Positions 54,126-63,202 of a DNA stretch of 64,000 nucleotides are shown here, piece by piece (within the stretch, counting starts at the first letter, position 1; each line of letters opens with the position of its first letter). A model generated the notes under the pieces. The model did not search any database. It was given only the letters and a program-made list of their open reading frames with translations, and was not told the origin of the DNA. The stretch is from Bacteroidota bacterium. GTDB lineage: Bacteria > Bacteroidota > Bacteroidia > Flavobacteriales_D > Crocinitomicaceae. The position numbers were made by a program, and so were the translations under genes. The stretch spans positions 1-64,000 of the forward strand of contig JAJRQK010000014.1 of the NCBI GenBank assembly GCA_024280295.1, in the 5' to 3' direction.

Positions 54126-54821
54126 TTACATCCACGATAGCATTTCAGGGATTTGGTCTAACTTGTGTATGTGCCATTTATGAGCGCCCTCTCGGTGGAT
54201 TTTTTCTGGGTCGAATAAAATTGCTTTCATCCCTGCGTTTTCAGCACCTTTGATATCAGCTTCGTAACTATCTCCTATCATCACGCTTTTTGGAATTGTT
54301 GCATTTGCCATGTCTAAAGCAGTATCGAAAACAATTCGAGCGGGCTTACTCTGCCCAACCTCTTCTGAGCATAAAATAACATCGAAGAAGGGCAAGAGGC
54401 CACTCTTCTCCAGTTTGATGAATTGAACTTCTTTGAATCCATTGGTGATAATATGGAGTTCAAAGTCATTATCCTTCAACTTTTGCAAGGTCTCAATCGT
54501 GTTTGGAAAGAGTTGTGTCTGATAAGGCGAGAGATTCACATAACCATCCGACATTTTTACTGTCAACTCATCACTTTCCACTTCAAAATGAGCAAGAGTA
54601 TCCTTAAATCGTTTAGTCCTCAATATGTCTTTTGTGATCCTTCCTTTCGAATACTGATACCACAAATCGGCATTTATTTTCTTGTACTTCGTATGAAATG
54701 AACGAAAAGATCTCAAGTAATTGTGAAGATCTAATTCATTGAATAGAATTTCAAGAGCAGTTTCAGAATTCTTTTCAAAATCCCAAAGAGTACGATCTAA
54801 ATCAAAAAATAAATGCTTCAT
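54126..54821 (-). CDS. HAD-family pyrimidine nucleotidase (YjjG type)
   Basis: A 231-aa phosphatase; ATG 54821 (MKHLFFDLDRTLWDFEKNS) is chosen because this is the conserved HAD opening, with the nucleophile in FDLDRTLWDFE. Motif II is HIITNGFKEVQ, motif III Lys in SEEVGQSKP, motif IV VMIGDSYEADIKGAENAG. The YjjG group dephosphorylates nucleotides, including damaged pyrimidines. Start overlaps the previous gene by ATGA. upp (pyrimidine salvage) lies two genes upstream. Confidence 0.9.
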   Translation of the reverse strand: MKHLFFDLDRTLWDFEKNSETALEILFNELDLHNYLRSFRSFHTKYKKINADLWYQYSKGRITKDILRTKRFKDTLAHFEVESDELTVKMSDGYVNLSPYQTQLFPNTIETLQKLKDNDFELHIITNGFKEVQFIKLEKSGLLPFFDVILCSEEVGQSKPARIVFDTALDMANATIPKSVMIGDSYEADIKGAENAGMKAILFDPEKIHREGAHKWHIHKLDQIPEMLSWM

Positions 54822-55282
54822 GAGAACAAAAGAAATGCGATTCCGGTTGTAAGGATTCCATTTATGAACATCCCTGCGACTATCAGCGGATACGTTCGTC
54901 GATCGTGACCATAGAACTTGGCTGTAATTATAGTCCCTATTGGTACAGAAAGTAAAAATGGGATCCAAAATGAGATTCCAACAATTCCTAGTCTTGATTT
55001 CATTCTGATAATGAAGCGGTTTGTCTTAGTGAATTTCTTCTTCAATTTAAACGGTGTTCCATCTTTATGAGATTTGGCTTTCTTAGCTTCATACTTTGCT
55101 TCAGCGCGATTAATGAAATAGCTTCCAGAATAGAAAAATATTGCTGATCCAAATATCCCTCCTGCTACACAAGAAAAATAAGTTTCAAAAAATGTTAATC
55201 CAGCCGCAGGTCCACCCAAAGGGGTAAACATGAACTTAATCGTCGATAGGAGAAAAAATCCAGAGAGTAGTGCCCAGTTCAT
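54818..55282 (-). CDS. Small multi-pass membrane protein
   Basis: Not recognised. 154 aa with four hydrophobic segments (5-20, 35-55, 97-115, 132-152) and a basic cytoplasmic loop (RAEAKYEAKKAKSHKDGTPFKLKKKFTKTNRF). It overlaps the HAD gene by 4 nt and lies 3 nt from upp, so the three genes are one transcript. No motif suggests a reaction. Confidence 0.7.
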   Translation of the reverse strand: MNWALLSGFFLLSTIKFMFTPLGGPAAGLTFFETYFSCVAGGIFGSAIFFYSGSYFINRAEAKYEAKKAKSHKDGTPFKLKKKFTKTNRFIIRMKSRLGIVGISFWIPFLLSVPIGTIITAKFYGHDRRTYPLIVAGMFINGILTTGIAFLLFS

Positions 55283-55285
55283 GCG

Positions 55286-55933
55286 TTAACACTTTACACC
55301 ATAAGCAAGATCACCTGCATCTCCTAGACCTGGCACAATATAAGATTGAGCTGTAAGCTCAGTATCAATCGCGCCGATAAAATATTCAGTTGTAGGAGGT
55401 AAATGCATCTTACAATAGTCCAACGCATCAGGAGTTGCAATTGCTGCTACCACATAAGTTTTAATTGGGATTCCCTGTTGCAAGATTGCTTTATATACTG
55501 TGACCATAGATCCACCTGTAGCCAACATTGGGTCGCTAATTATTAGAATTTTATTATCAATTCGAGGTGCTGCAATGTACTCAACGTAGATTTCGAAATC
55601 TTCAGCAGTGGTGTGCTTTCTGTACGCCGAAACAAATGCACTTTCAGCTCGATCAAAATAATTCAACAAGCCTTGATGCATTCCTAGTCCTGCTCGCAAT
55701 ATAGTTGCCAAAACAGGTTGAGATTCTAATACAGGAATATTTGTCTGTCCTAGTGGAGTTGTTACTTCTCGATCCACATAAGGCAACTCTTTTGATAACT
55801 CGTATCCAATTACTTCGGCTATGCGTTCAAGATTTCTACGGAAACGCATTGGGTCGTCTTGAATTTCAACATCTCTGATCTCAGCCAAAAAAGTAGATAA
55901 GATTGAGTTGGTCTTGGAAAAATTATGAATCAT
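55286..55933 (-). CDS. upp: Uracil phosphoribosyltransferase
   Basis: Salvages uracil to UMP using PRPP. 215 aa with the PRPP-binding motif LISDPMLATGGSM and the uracil-specific end YIVPGLGDAGDLAYG. Length normal. First gene of the minus-strand upp / membrane / nucleotidase unit, a set that could balance pyrimidine nucleotide levels. Confidence 0.96.
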   Translation of the reverse strand: MIHNFSKTNSILSTFLAEIRDVEIQDDPMRFRRNLERIAEVIGYELSKELPYVDREVTTPLGQTNIPVLESQPVLATILRAGLGMHQGLLNYFDRAESAFVSAYRKHTTAEDFEIYVEYIAAPRIDNKILIISDPMLATGGSMVTVYKAILQQGIPIKTYVVAAIATPDALDYCKMHLPPTTEYFIGAIDTELTAQSYIVPGLGDAGDLAYGVKC

Positions 55934-56121
55934 TGCCGTTCTTTTGGGTAAAGTTAGTTGAATTTTGGGAGATTTCTTTACGTTGATTTGTGTTTTTTTA
56001 TCGACAATACTCGTAAGACCTTCTGTACTTTTTCGTTTAAAATAATGAAAGAAGAAGATTCAAGAATATATCTGCTCAATTTTATATTCGTAGGATTCAG
56101 TAAATCGTTACTTTTGCTTGG

Positions 56122-57909
56122 ATGGCAAAAAAGAATAAGTTAAATATGATAGTTTTCAAACGGCTCTTGTCGTATTGGAAAAACTATCGACGGCTCTTCA
56201 TTATTGCTGTTGCTTGCACCTTGATTTTAGCAATTTTAGGTCCAATAAGACCAATGCTAATAGGGTATATGGTTAACAAATACATCACCCCAGAAAGTGG
56301 TGTAAATGAAAGTATGCTATTGACTTGGAGTTTAATCATTGCAGGGTTACTTGTAATGGAGTCTCTTTTTCAATTTATTGCAGCCTATTTTTCGAACCTA
56401 TTCGCCCAATCAATCATTCGGGATATTCGCAAACAACTCATGCGAAAGATCCTCACATTTAAAATGCATTATTTTGATCGAACGCCAATTGGAGCTCTTG
56501 TAACAAGAGTAGTTCCTGATTTAGAAGCAATTACTGAAGTGTTTTCTGCTGGATTCATGGCAATCATGGGAGATCTACTTGCATTGTTCGTTATCATTGG
56601 TGTAATGTTTTTCATAAATTGGGAATTGAGTTTAATGATTTTGATTCCTATTCCTATTTTGATCGTAGCTACGCGCATTTTCGCACGAGTAATTCGGAAA
56701 ACATTACAACAAGAGTCCAAAGCAGTTACCAAGCTCAACACTTTTGTACAAGAACGCTTGTCTGGTATGTCCCTTGTTCAATTATTTAATCGTCAAAAAA
56801 AAGAATATACCAAATTCGAGAGTATCAATAGGGAACATCGCCAAGCACATGTAAATGCAATCTGGGCTTACTCAATATTCTTCCCAATTGTTGAAATTTT
56901 AAGTTCGCTTTCAATCGCACTAATGCTAGTATGGGTATCAATGTCAGCTATTGGTATTACCGGAGTGGAAATTAAAGAAAATTTTGGCGAAGTTGTATCT
57001 TTTACACTTTGGGTTTACATGCTTTATCGACCAGTACGACAAATGGCTGACAAATTCAACATTTTACAACGTGGAACAGTGCGCGCTGAACGAGTCTTTG
57101 AAATTCTCGATCTTGAAGAAAATATTCAAAATGAAGGGTCAATTACTGATTGTGACTTTAGTCAAAAAATCACCTTCAATAATGTTTATTTCGCTTATAA
57201 AAAAAACGACTGGGTTTTAAAGGAAATCAACCTTGAAATTGAACCTGGATCAACCGTGGCGTTTGTTGGAGCTACTGGTGCGGGGAAAAGTTCACTAGTT
57301 GGACTTCTTGGAAGATTCTACGAGTACCAAAGAGGTGAGATTAAAATAGGTTCTTCTCCACTTCGAGATATTGAACTTGATTTTTTACGAAAAAATATCG
57401 CGATCGTACTTCAAGATGTCTTTCTTTTTTCCGATAGCATACATAACAACATTACTCTTGGCAACATGTCAATTTCAAGAGAACAGGTTGAAAAAGCAGC
57501 AAAAGCAGTTGGGGCTCACGATTTTATTAGTAAACTACCTAATAGCTACGATTATCAAGTAGGTGAGCGAGGTGGAGTATTGTCCGTTGGACAGCGACAA
57601 TTATTGGCTTTTATTCGTGCGTATGTTTACAATCCTCGCATTCTAATTTTAGATGAAGCAACTTCAAGCGTTGATAATGAGTCTGAAGAAGCAATTCAAA
57701 AAGCTACGGAAAAACTGACTAAAGGGAGAACGGCAATTGTGATTGCTCATCGACTTTCGACGATACAATCTGCTGACAAAATTGTTGTCCTCGATAAAGG
57801 AGAGATAAAAGAACAAGGAACACAATCTGAATTAATAAAATTGAATGGCTACTACAAAACATTGCACGATATGCAGTTTTCGGAGGAAATAGTCGATACA
57901 AAAATATAA
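56122..57909 (+). CDS. ABC-type exporter (MsbA-like, fused membrane and ATPase domains)
   Basis: A 595-aa half-transporter: six helices in residues 20-310, then an ATPase domain with Walker A GATGAGKSS (about 387), Q-loop VLQDVFLF, signature LSVGQ, Walker B RILILDEATSS and the switch His in VIAHRLSTIQ. It would dimerise to flip lipids or export drugs. 5 nt before the solute-binding-like gene. Confidence 0.94.
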   Translation: MAKKNKLNMIVFKRLLSYWKNYRRLFIIAVACTLILAILGPIRPMLIGYMVNKYITPESGVNESMLLTWSLIIAGLLVMESLFQFIAAYFSNLFAQSIIRDIRKQLMRKILTFKMHYFDRTPIGALVTRVVPDLEAITEVFSAGFMAIMGDLLALFVIIGVMFFINWELSLMILIPIPILIVATRIFARVIRKTLQQESKAVTKLNTFVQERLSGMSLVQLFNRQKKEYTKFESINREHRQAHVNAIWAYSIFFPIVEILSSLSIALMLVWVSMSAIGITGVEIKENFGEVVSFTLWVYMLYRPVRQMADKFNILQRGTVRAERVFEILDLEENIQNEGSITDCDFSQKITFNNVYFAYKKNDWVLKEINLEIEPGSTVAFVGATGAGKSSLVGLLGRFYEYQRGEIKIGSSPLRDIELDFLRKNIAIVLQDVFLFSDSIHNNITLGNMSISREQVEKAAKAVGAHDFISKLPNSYDYQVGERGGVLSVGQRQLLAFIRAYVYNPRILILDEATSSVDNESEEAIQKATEKLTKGRTAIVIAHRLSTIQSADKIVVLDKGEIKEQGTQSELIKLNGYYKTLHDMQFSEEIVDTKI

Positions 57910-57914
57910 GAACT

Positions 57915-58769
57915 ATGCTAGGATTTAAAATTGGTGGCGTGCCTGAGCATTTCAATCTACCATGGCGCATGGGAATTGAAGAAGGGAAGTTCCAAGAAAA
58001 GGGAATTCAACTTCACTGGAGTGATATGGGAGGTGGAACAGGACAAATGATCCGTGGACTTGAGAATAAAACACTCGATGTTGCCATTGTTCTTACCGAA
58101 GGAATTACTCTCGCAATTTTACAAGGATTGGATGCTAAGTTGATTCGTATTTATGTCACCACACCTCTTCATTGGGGAGTACATGTGCCGTATAAATCTG
58201 ACATCAACTCCATTCGTGATTTGGAAAATCAAACGTTCGCAATTTCAAGAGAAGGTTCCGGCTCGCACTTGATGAGCTATGTTTTGGCAAGCCAAGAAGG
58301 ATGGGACACAACAAAATTGAAATTCAATATTATTGGAGACATTTATGGCGGTTTATGGGCACTCGAAAATAATGAAGCTCAAGGTTTCTTGTGGGAAAAA
58401 TCAACGACGCATCCATACACTGAACAAGAAAAATGTCGCTATGTTGGTGAAGTTGTTACTCCATGGCCCTGTTTTGTTATTGCAGTTCGAACAGAAGTTT
58501 ATGAAAAGCATAAAGATAAATTGGATGAAATGTGTGACATTGTTGCACAGAGAGCACTCGATTTAAAACACAATGAAAATGCAAGCGAGTTAATTAGCTG
58601 GAGATATAATCTTAGGCATCGACATGTAATTAATTGGTTAAGTGAAACTGAATGGAACTATGAAGGAATCAAATATCCATTGGCGTTCGATAAAACGGTA
58701 TCGTATTTATTGAAGTTGGGATTATTGAAAGAGGATGAGGCAGATGATTGGCGAGAGAAGCTTTTTTAG
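57915..58769 (+). CDS. Solute-binding-like (NMT1/SsuA fold) protein lacking a signal peptide
   Basis: A 284-aa protein resembling ABC transporter periplasmic binding proteins: KIGGVPEHFNLPWRMGIEEGKFQEKGIQLHWSDMGGGTGQMIRGLENKTLDVAIVLTEG is the usual first lobe. It has no signal peptide or lipobox, so it should stay in the cytoplasm, and no matching permease lies nearby (the adjacent ABC protein is an exporter). A cytoplasmic ligand sensor or enzyme of the same fold is possible. Function unknown. Confidence 0.85.
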   Translation: MLGFKIGGVPEHFNLPWRMGIEEGKFQEKGIQLHWSDMGGGTGQMIRGLENKTLDVAIVLTEGITLAILQGLDAKLIRIYVTTPLHWGVHVPYKSDINSIRDLENQTFAISREGSGSHLMSYVLASQEGWDTTKLKFNIIGDIYGGLWALENNEAQGFLWEKSTTHPYTEQEKCRYVGEVVTPWPCFVIAVRTEVYEKHKDKLDEMCDIVAQRALDLKHNENASELISWRYNLRHRHVINWLSETEWNYEGIKYPLAFDKTVSYLLKLGLLKEDEADDWREKLF

Positions 58770-58815
58770 AGAAAGATCGACTTTAAGATTAGAAGATATT
58801 AAGACTGAAAGATAA
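58770..58815 (+). repeat. Purine-rich AAGACT-type degenerate repeat, copy 4
   Basis: Between the solute-binding-like gene and hemH. It contains GACTTTAAGA (shared with 17930-17956) and AGATATTAAGAC at 58794-58805 (exact match to 16248-16259). Confidence 0.5.
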
Positions 58816-58900
58816 ATCGAGTTTTTTCAGATGATGATGGAATGTGGAGGAGAGAGTTCAGCATAACTGCAAAAAAGACACGAGGGCATAAAAAAGAAGA

Positions 58901-59941
58901 ATGAAGCAGAATAAAATGAACATGCGAACGGGTGTATTGATTGTGCAGCTTGGGACTCCTGATAGTCCGAAAACAAATGATGTACGCAGGTATTTGACAG
59001 AATTTCTAAATGACCCAAGAGTGATTGATTTACCTTGGTTAGGACGGAAATTGCTTGTAAATGGTGTCATTGTTCCTTTTCGATCACCGAAATCTGCTAA
59101 AATATATCGAGAATTATGGGATTTAGGAGGTGGAACATCACCTTTGATTTCACATACGGAAAATGTTGTTTTAAAACTCAAGAAACGATTCAATGATGAA
59201 GACATAGATGTACATCTAGCAATGCGTTATCAAAACCCATCGATGTATGATGTACTTGAACAAATGCGAATGCAAAGTTACGATCATATCATTATTGTTC
59301 CGATGTATCCACAATACGCAAGTGCTTCATCAGGGTCCACTGCAGAATTAGCCATGAAAATCATGCAAAAATGGTGGGCAGTTCCAAACTTAAGTATTGT
59401 AGGTCAATTTTGGAATCGAAATGGTTTTATTGACTCAATAATAGAGCGAGCAAAAGAATTTGACCTTGCCAATTACGACCATATTTTATTTTCTTATCAT
59501 GGATTGCCAATTCGGCATGTGGATAAGGCGCACCCTGAAGGTAAACTTTGTTCTGACGGTTCATGTGAAATAGAAATCAATGAAGATAGCACAATGTGCT
59601 ACAAGGCTGCGTGCTATGGAACAACAAGGTTATTAGTCAAAAAACTAGACTTGAAAGAGGGCGATTATACTGTTTGCTTTCAATCACGCTTAAATAAAAA
59701 GTGGTTAACACCTTTCGCCGACGAAGTAGTTCAAGAACTTGGAGTTAAAGGTTCAAAACGACTCTTAGTCTTCAGTCCTGCATTTGTTGCTGACTGCCTT
59801 GAAACACTTGTGGAAATAGGCGGAGAATATCAAGAATTATTCGAAGAAAAAGGCGGAAATCATGTCCAATTAGTGCCAAGTTCAAATGATCATTCACGCT
59901 TTATTGATTGTCTGGAAGAAATCATTCGTGAAAAACTATAA
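58901..59941 (+). CDS. hemH: Ferrochelatase
   Basis: Inserts Fe2+ into protoporphyrin IX in the last step of protohaem synthesis. 346 aa with the family's VLIVQLGTPDSP start, PMYPQYASASSGS and the metal-site His in LFSYHGLPIRH. A Cys-containing insertion follows the active site (GKLCSDGSCEIE, MCYKAACYG), as in longer bacterial ferrochelatases; then CFQSRL, and VFSPAFVADCLETLVEIG. Single-gene unit ending in a Flavo-1-like element. Confidence 0.96.
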   Translation: MKQNKMNMRTGVLIVQLGTPDSPKTNDVRRYLTEFLNDPRVIDLPWLGRKLLVNGVIVPFRSPKSAKIYRELWDLGGGTSPLISHTENVVLKLKKRFNDEDIDVHLAMRYQNPSMYDVLEQMRMQSYDHIIIVPMYPQYASASSGSTAELAMKIMQKWWAVPNLSIVGQFWNRNGFIDSIIERAKEFDLANYDHILFSYHGLPIRHVDKAHPEGKLCSDGSCEIEINEDSTMCYKAACYGTTRLLVKKLDLKEGDYTVCFQSRLNKKWLTPFADEVVQELGVKGSKRLLVFSPAFVADCLETLVEIGGEYQELFEEKGGNHVQLVPSSNDHSRFIDCLEEIIREKL

Positions 59942-59947
59942 TCTTCG

Positions 59948-60039
59948 CGTTAATGATGGTAGCGACATCCTTTTTTTGCAAAAAAGATACAGTGGACAGC
60001 ATGCAGGATCACTTTTTCAGTGGAACTGAACGCCCAAAA
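59948..60039 (+). repeat. Flavo-1-like structured intergenic element, copy B
   Basis: Shares CGTTA, CGACATCCTTTT (59963-59974), AAAAAGATACAG (59981-59992), TTTTTCA and ACGCCCAAAA with copy A at 16364-16478; the variable arms differ, as in a structured RNA. Both copies lie just after a plus gene that converges with a minus gene. Confidence 0.6.
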
Positions 60040-60067
60040 CATTGATAAATTACAGAAATCTAATCGA

Positions 60068-60493
60068 TTACAGTTTATCAAGAATCACTACATCCACTGA
60101 CGAGCCACCCCTCAATTCAATGATCATACGATCCTTTGTACATTCAGTGAAAGTCCAATCGGCATTGAGGTGATAAAACGGAAAAAATGGAGTGATTGTC
60201 ATACTGAGAAAGGTAGGATTCTTCTCAACCCCTGCTTCCCAGCGACCAAAAACGGTTGAATCCCCACTAATTTCGATCGACCCAGTTTCGTTAAATTTGA
60301 ACTGATAATCGCTGTATTCACTAGTAATGTCAACATTATCAATAAATGCTGACGAAATAGTCCAAGTTCCCGGTGTCAATAAACGCTCAACCTTCCTAGG
60401 ACTAGAATATTTAGAACAACTCAAAAAAGAGGTTATGACAAAAATCATCATCAGTGCTCCAAAGACGTAATCACGCTTAGTAGATTCCCCCAT
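60068..60493 (-). CDS. Lipocalin-like outer-membrane/periplasmic lipoprotein
   Basis: A 141-aa protein with a lipobox in the signal (VITSFLSC; lipidated Cys near residue 26). The remainder is beta-rich with Trp-led strands (TPGTWTISSAFIDNV, VFGRWEAGVEKNPTFLSM), like small lipocalin-domain lipoproteins of this phylum. Function unknown. Lies 18 nt from the DUF3467 gene on the same strand. Confidence 0.75.
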   Translation of the reverse strand: MGESTKRDYVFGALMMIFVITSFLSCSKYSSPRKVERLLTPGTWTISSAFIDNVDITSEYSDYQFKFNETGSIEISGDSTVFGRWEAGVEKNPTFLSMTITPFFPFYHLNADWTFTECTKDRMIIELRGGSSVDVVILDKL

Positions 60494-60511
60494 ACTTTTC
60501 TAACGCAAAAA

Positions 60512-60832
60512 TTACGCTTGTGTTGTGGGTGTACCGAAGTTCATTGGTGGCATCGGAGGAATGTTTCCGTCATCAATTGTACCATGGATCTGTTCAAATT
60601 TCTGAACATTTTCAACAAGTGCTTTCATTAAACGCTTCGTATTTTGAGGTGTCATTATTACTCTTGATCGAACTTTTCCTTTAGGCATTCCAGGCATCAT
60701 TTGAATAAAATCAGTTACAAATTCCGTTGGAGAATGTGTGATAATTGCGAGGTTGGAATAAATTCCTGTCGCAATATCTTCGGGTAGTTCTATGTTAACT
60801 TGTTGTTCGTTTTTCGTGTTGTTCTTGTCCAT
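60512..60832 (-). CDS. DUF3467-family protein
   Basis: A 106-aa soluble protein; ATG 60832 (MDKNNTKNEQQVNIELPEDIA) is chosen over a TTG three codons earlier. The core YSNLAIITHSPTEFVTDFIQMMPGMPKGKVRSRVIMTPQNTKRLMKAL is the DUF3467 signature. Ends in a Pro/Met tail. From memory this family usually follows rpoC in Bacteroidota; here cysN-cysD-cysC stand between the two. Confidence 0.88.
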   Translation of the reverse strand: MDKNNTKNEQQVNIELPEDIATGIYSNLAIITHSPTEFVTDFIQMMPGMPKGKVRSRVIMTPQNTKRLMKALVENVQKFEQIHGTIDDGNIPPMPPMNFGTPTTQA

Positions 60833-61058
60833 GGTATTCAATGTTACTTTCTCAATTGTAAATATAGTAAATCGTTCTAAAAAAATGTTTGATTTTTGAT
60901 TCTCTATGATTTTGGCTTGAACTTCATAACTCGATTTCTATACAAATCCCGACCTACTTCGATGACCATTTCACTAATGTCAAGGTTCATATTTCAATAA
61001 TATAACATGTGATTTACAGCGTGATTTCTTTGGAAGTCGCGCTTATTTTGTCGAGAAA

Positions 61059-62291
61059 CTAAAGGATCATTCCGGCAGCAACGGTTGCATTTGTCCTTTT
61101 ATCGATTAGAATAAAACTTCCTGTCGCTTGATTATCAGAATAGGCATCGAAGGCAATTTCCTTAACCAAACTGATCTCAACCTTACAAATATCATTCATA
61201 CTCAGTGGCTTTTTGTCCACATAGGACTTAAATGAGTTGACATCAATTTTATGATGAATTTGCTGAATGGAAGCACTTTCGTTAGTTGTACCCAGTTGCA
61301 AATCATACGTCGTTTCAATACTTGAATCAACATCACTCAACCAGCAAAGCATTGCATCAAATTTATCGCTCAAGCGCAATAATTTTGATGAATGAGTCAA
61401 AATATCGCCTCTCTGCACGTCCATTTCACGGCTCAAACCTATAGAGATCGACATTCGTCCAGAAGCACTAAGAATCTCTATTCCATCAATGTTGATTGAC
61501 TCAATGATTCCAGTTGATCCTGATGGTGATGCTGTAATTTCATCTCCAACAAAAAGTAAACCACCCTCCACTCGACCAGCGACAACCTTTCTATCTCCAG
61601 CATCAAGTAATAACTGAATTGGAAACCGTGCAGGAACATTGCACAATTTTGAATCTAGTGGTAAGGTTTCCAATAAACTTATAAGCGTGCTCCCAGAATA
61701 CCAGTTCATTTGATCAGACCCATTCACCACATTATCACCCTTTAGTGCGGAGATTGGAATAAACTGAAGATTAGGAAGTTGCAACTGTGAAGTTAGCTTA
61801 TAAAAATCAGTTAGTATTGATTTATATACACCCTCATTCCAATCCACAAGATCCATCTTATTAACACAAACAACTACGTTCGACAAGTTTAGCAGTGATG
61901 CAATAAATGTATGCCTCTTAGTTTGTTCAGTGATTCCCTGTTTCGCATCCACAATTATCAAGATCGTATCTGTTGTTGAAGCTGCTGTAACCATATTTCG
62001 TGTGAACTCAATATGACCTGGAGCATCAGCAATAATAAATTTCCGATGCGGAGTGGCAAAATAACGATATGCGACATCTATAGTGATTCCCGCTTCAACT
62101 TCATCACGTAGCCCATCCGTAAAGAGGGCCAAGTTTAAATCCCCTCCAGCAGTTCTTCGGCTGATTTCCTCCACAGATTTGAGTTGATCCTCGAAAATTG
62201 ATTTACTATCATAGAGCAACCGACCGATGAGAGTACTCTTTCCATTATCCACACTACCTGCAGTAGTAAACCTGAGTAATTGACTTTCCAT
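61059..62291 (-). CDS. cysN: Sulfate adenylyltransferase, large GTPase subunit
   Basis: GTP-dependent subunit of ATP sulfurylase; with CysD it makes adenylyl sulfate (APS) from sulfate and ATP. 410 aa: G1 GSVDNGKST (residues 12-20), G3 DAPGHIEF, G4 NKMD, then the elongation-factor-like beta-barrels. No APS kinase is fused to it; CysC is separate. 1 nt from cysD. Confidence 0.96.
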   Translation of the reverse strand: MESQLLRFTTAGSVDNGKSTLIGRLLYDSKSIFEDQLKSVEEISRRTAGGDLNLALFTDGLRDEVEAGITIDVAYRYFATPHRKFIIADAPGHIEFTRNMVTAASTTDTILIIVDAKQGITEQTKRHTFIASLLNLSNVVVCVNKMDLVDWNEGVYKSILTDFYKLTSQLQLPNLQFIPISALKGDNVVNGSDQMNWYSGSTLISLLETLPLDSKLCNVPARFPIQLLLDAGDRKVVAGRVEGGLLFVGDEITASPSGSTGIIESINIDGIEILSASGRMSISIGLSREMDVQRGDILTHSSKLLRLSDKFDAMLCWLSDVDSSIETTYDLQLGTTNESASIQQIHHKIDVNSFKSYVDKKPLSMNDICKVEISLVKEIAFDAYSDNQATGSFILIDKRTNATVAAGMIL

Positions 62292-62292
62292 G

Positions 62293-63198
62293 CTAAAAAT
62301 ATCCTAGTCGTTTTCGATCCTCCATTGCGGTTTCAGATCGTTTATCATCAATCCTATTTCCTCTTTCAGTTTGACGCATAGCAGCAACTTCTTGCACAAT
62401 TTCCTCAACAGTATCAGCATTTGATTCAATCCCTCCAGTGATAGTAATATCGCCTAATGTCCGGAATCGAATTTTTTTTCGCTCGATCTTTTCATCTGCT
62501 CCAAGTTTAATAAAATCTGAAAAAGGTATCCATGAATTATTTCGTTTTACAACCTCTCTTTCATGTGCGAAATAAAGAGATGGTAGCTGAATTTTCTCTC
62601 TTTCAATGTATTGCCAAATATCTAATTCAGTCCAATTACTAATTGGAAATACCCTAAAATGTTCTCCTTGATGGTAAGCCCCATTAAATAGATTCCATAA
62701 TTCTGGTCGTTGATTCTTAGGATCCCACTCTCCATTTCTATTTCTATGAGAGAAAAATCGTTCTTTGGCACGTGATTTCTCTTCATCACGTCTTGCCCCT
62801 CCAATCGCACAGTCAATATCACGATCTTTGATAGCATCCAAAAGTGTTCGGATTTGCAATGAATTTCGGGTTGCATTCTCTCCTTGCTCCTCCTTTACAC
62901 GACCCAAATCAATAGTATTCTGAACCTTTGCAACAATAAGGTCGACTTCCAATTCATCGACTAAACTATCTCGACGACAAATTGCTTCAGGGAAATTATG
63001 TCCCGTATCAACATGAAGTAGTGTAAACGGAATCTTTTGCGGGTAAAAAGCTTTTTTTGCAAGATGAATCAGCGTAATCGAGTCTTTTCCTCCCGAAAAC
63101 ATGATAGTGGGATTCTTGAATTTTGCAGATACCTCCCTTAGAATATATATAGCTTCAGATTCTAGTTCATCTATAAAAGTCAAAGAAGAATCACTCAT
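62293..63198 (-). CDS. cysD: Sulfate adenylyltransferase, small subunit
   Basis: ATP-pyrophosphatase subunit forming APS. 301 aa with PP-loop MFSGGKDS (near residue 33), LLHVDTGHNFPE, IGGARRDEEKSRAKERFFS and the tail GNRIDDKRSETAMEDRKRLGYF typical of CysD. Between cysC (4-nt gap) and cysN (1-nt gap). Confidence 0.97.
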   Translation of the reverse strand: MSDSSLTFIDELESEAIYILREVSAKFKNPTIMFSGGKDSITLIHLAKKAFYPQKIPFTLLHVDTGHNFPEAICRRDSLVDELEVDLIVAKVQNTIDLGRVKEEQGENATRNSLQIRTLLDAIKDRDIDCAIGGARRDEEKSRAKERFFSHRNRNGEWDPKNQRPELWNLFNGAYHQGEHFRVFPISNWTELDIWQYIEREKIQLPSLYFAHEREVVKRNNSWIPFSDFIKLGADEKIERKKIRFRTLGDITITGGIESNADTVEEIVQEVAAMRQTERGNRIDDKRSETAMEDRKRLGYF

Positions 63199-63202
63199 TC
63201 TA

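Noticed and set aside
61018-61043. Hairpin AGCGTGATTTC / GAAGTCGCGCT after cysN
   Set aside because: Pairs well (via G-U) only on the plus strand, where no gene ends; on the minus strand it has A-C mismatches and no T tract, so it is not a good cysN terminator.
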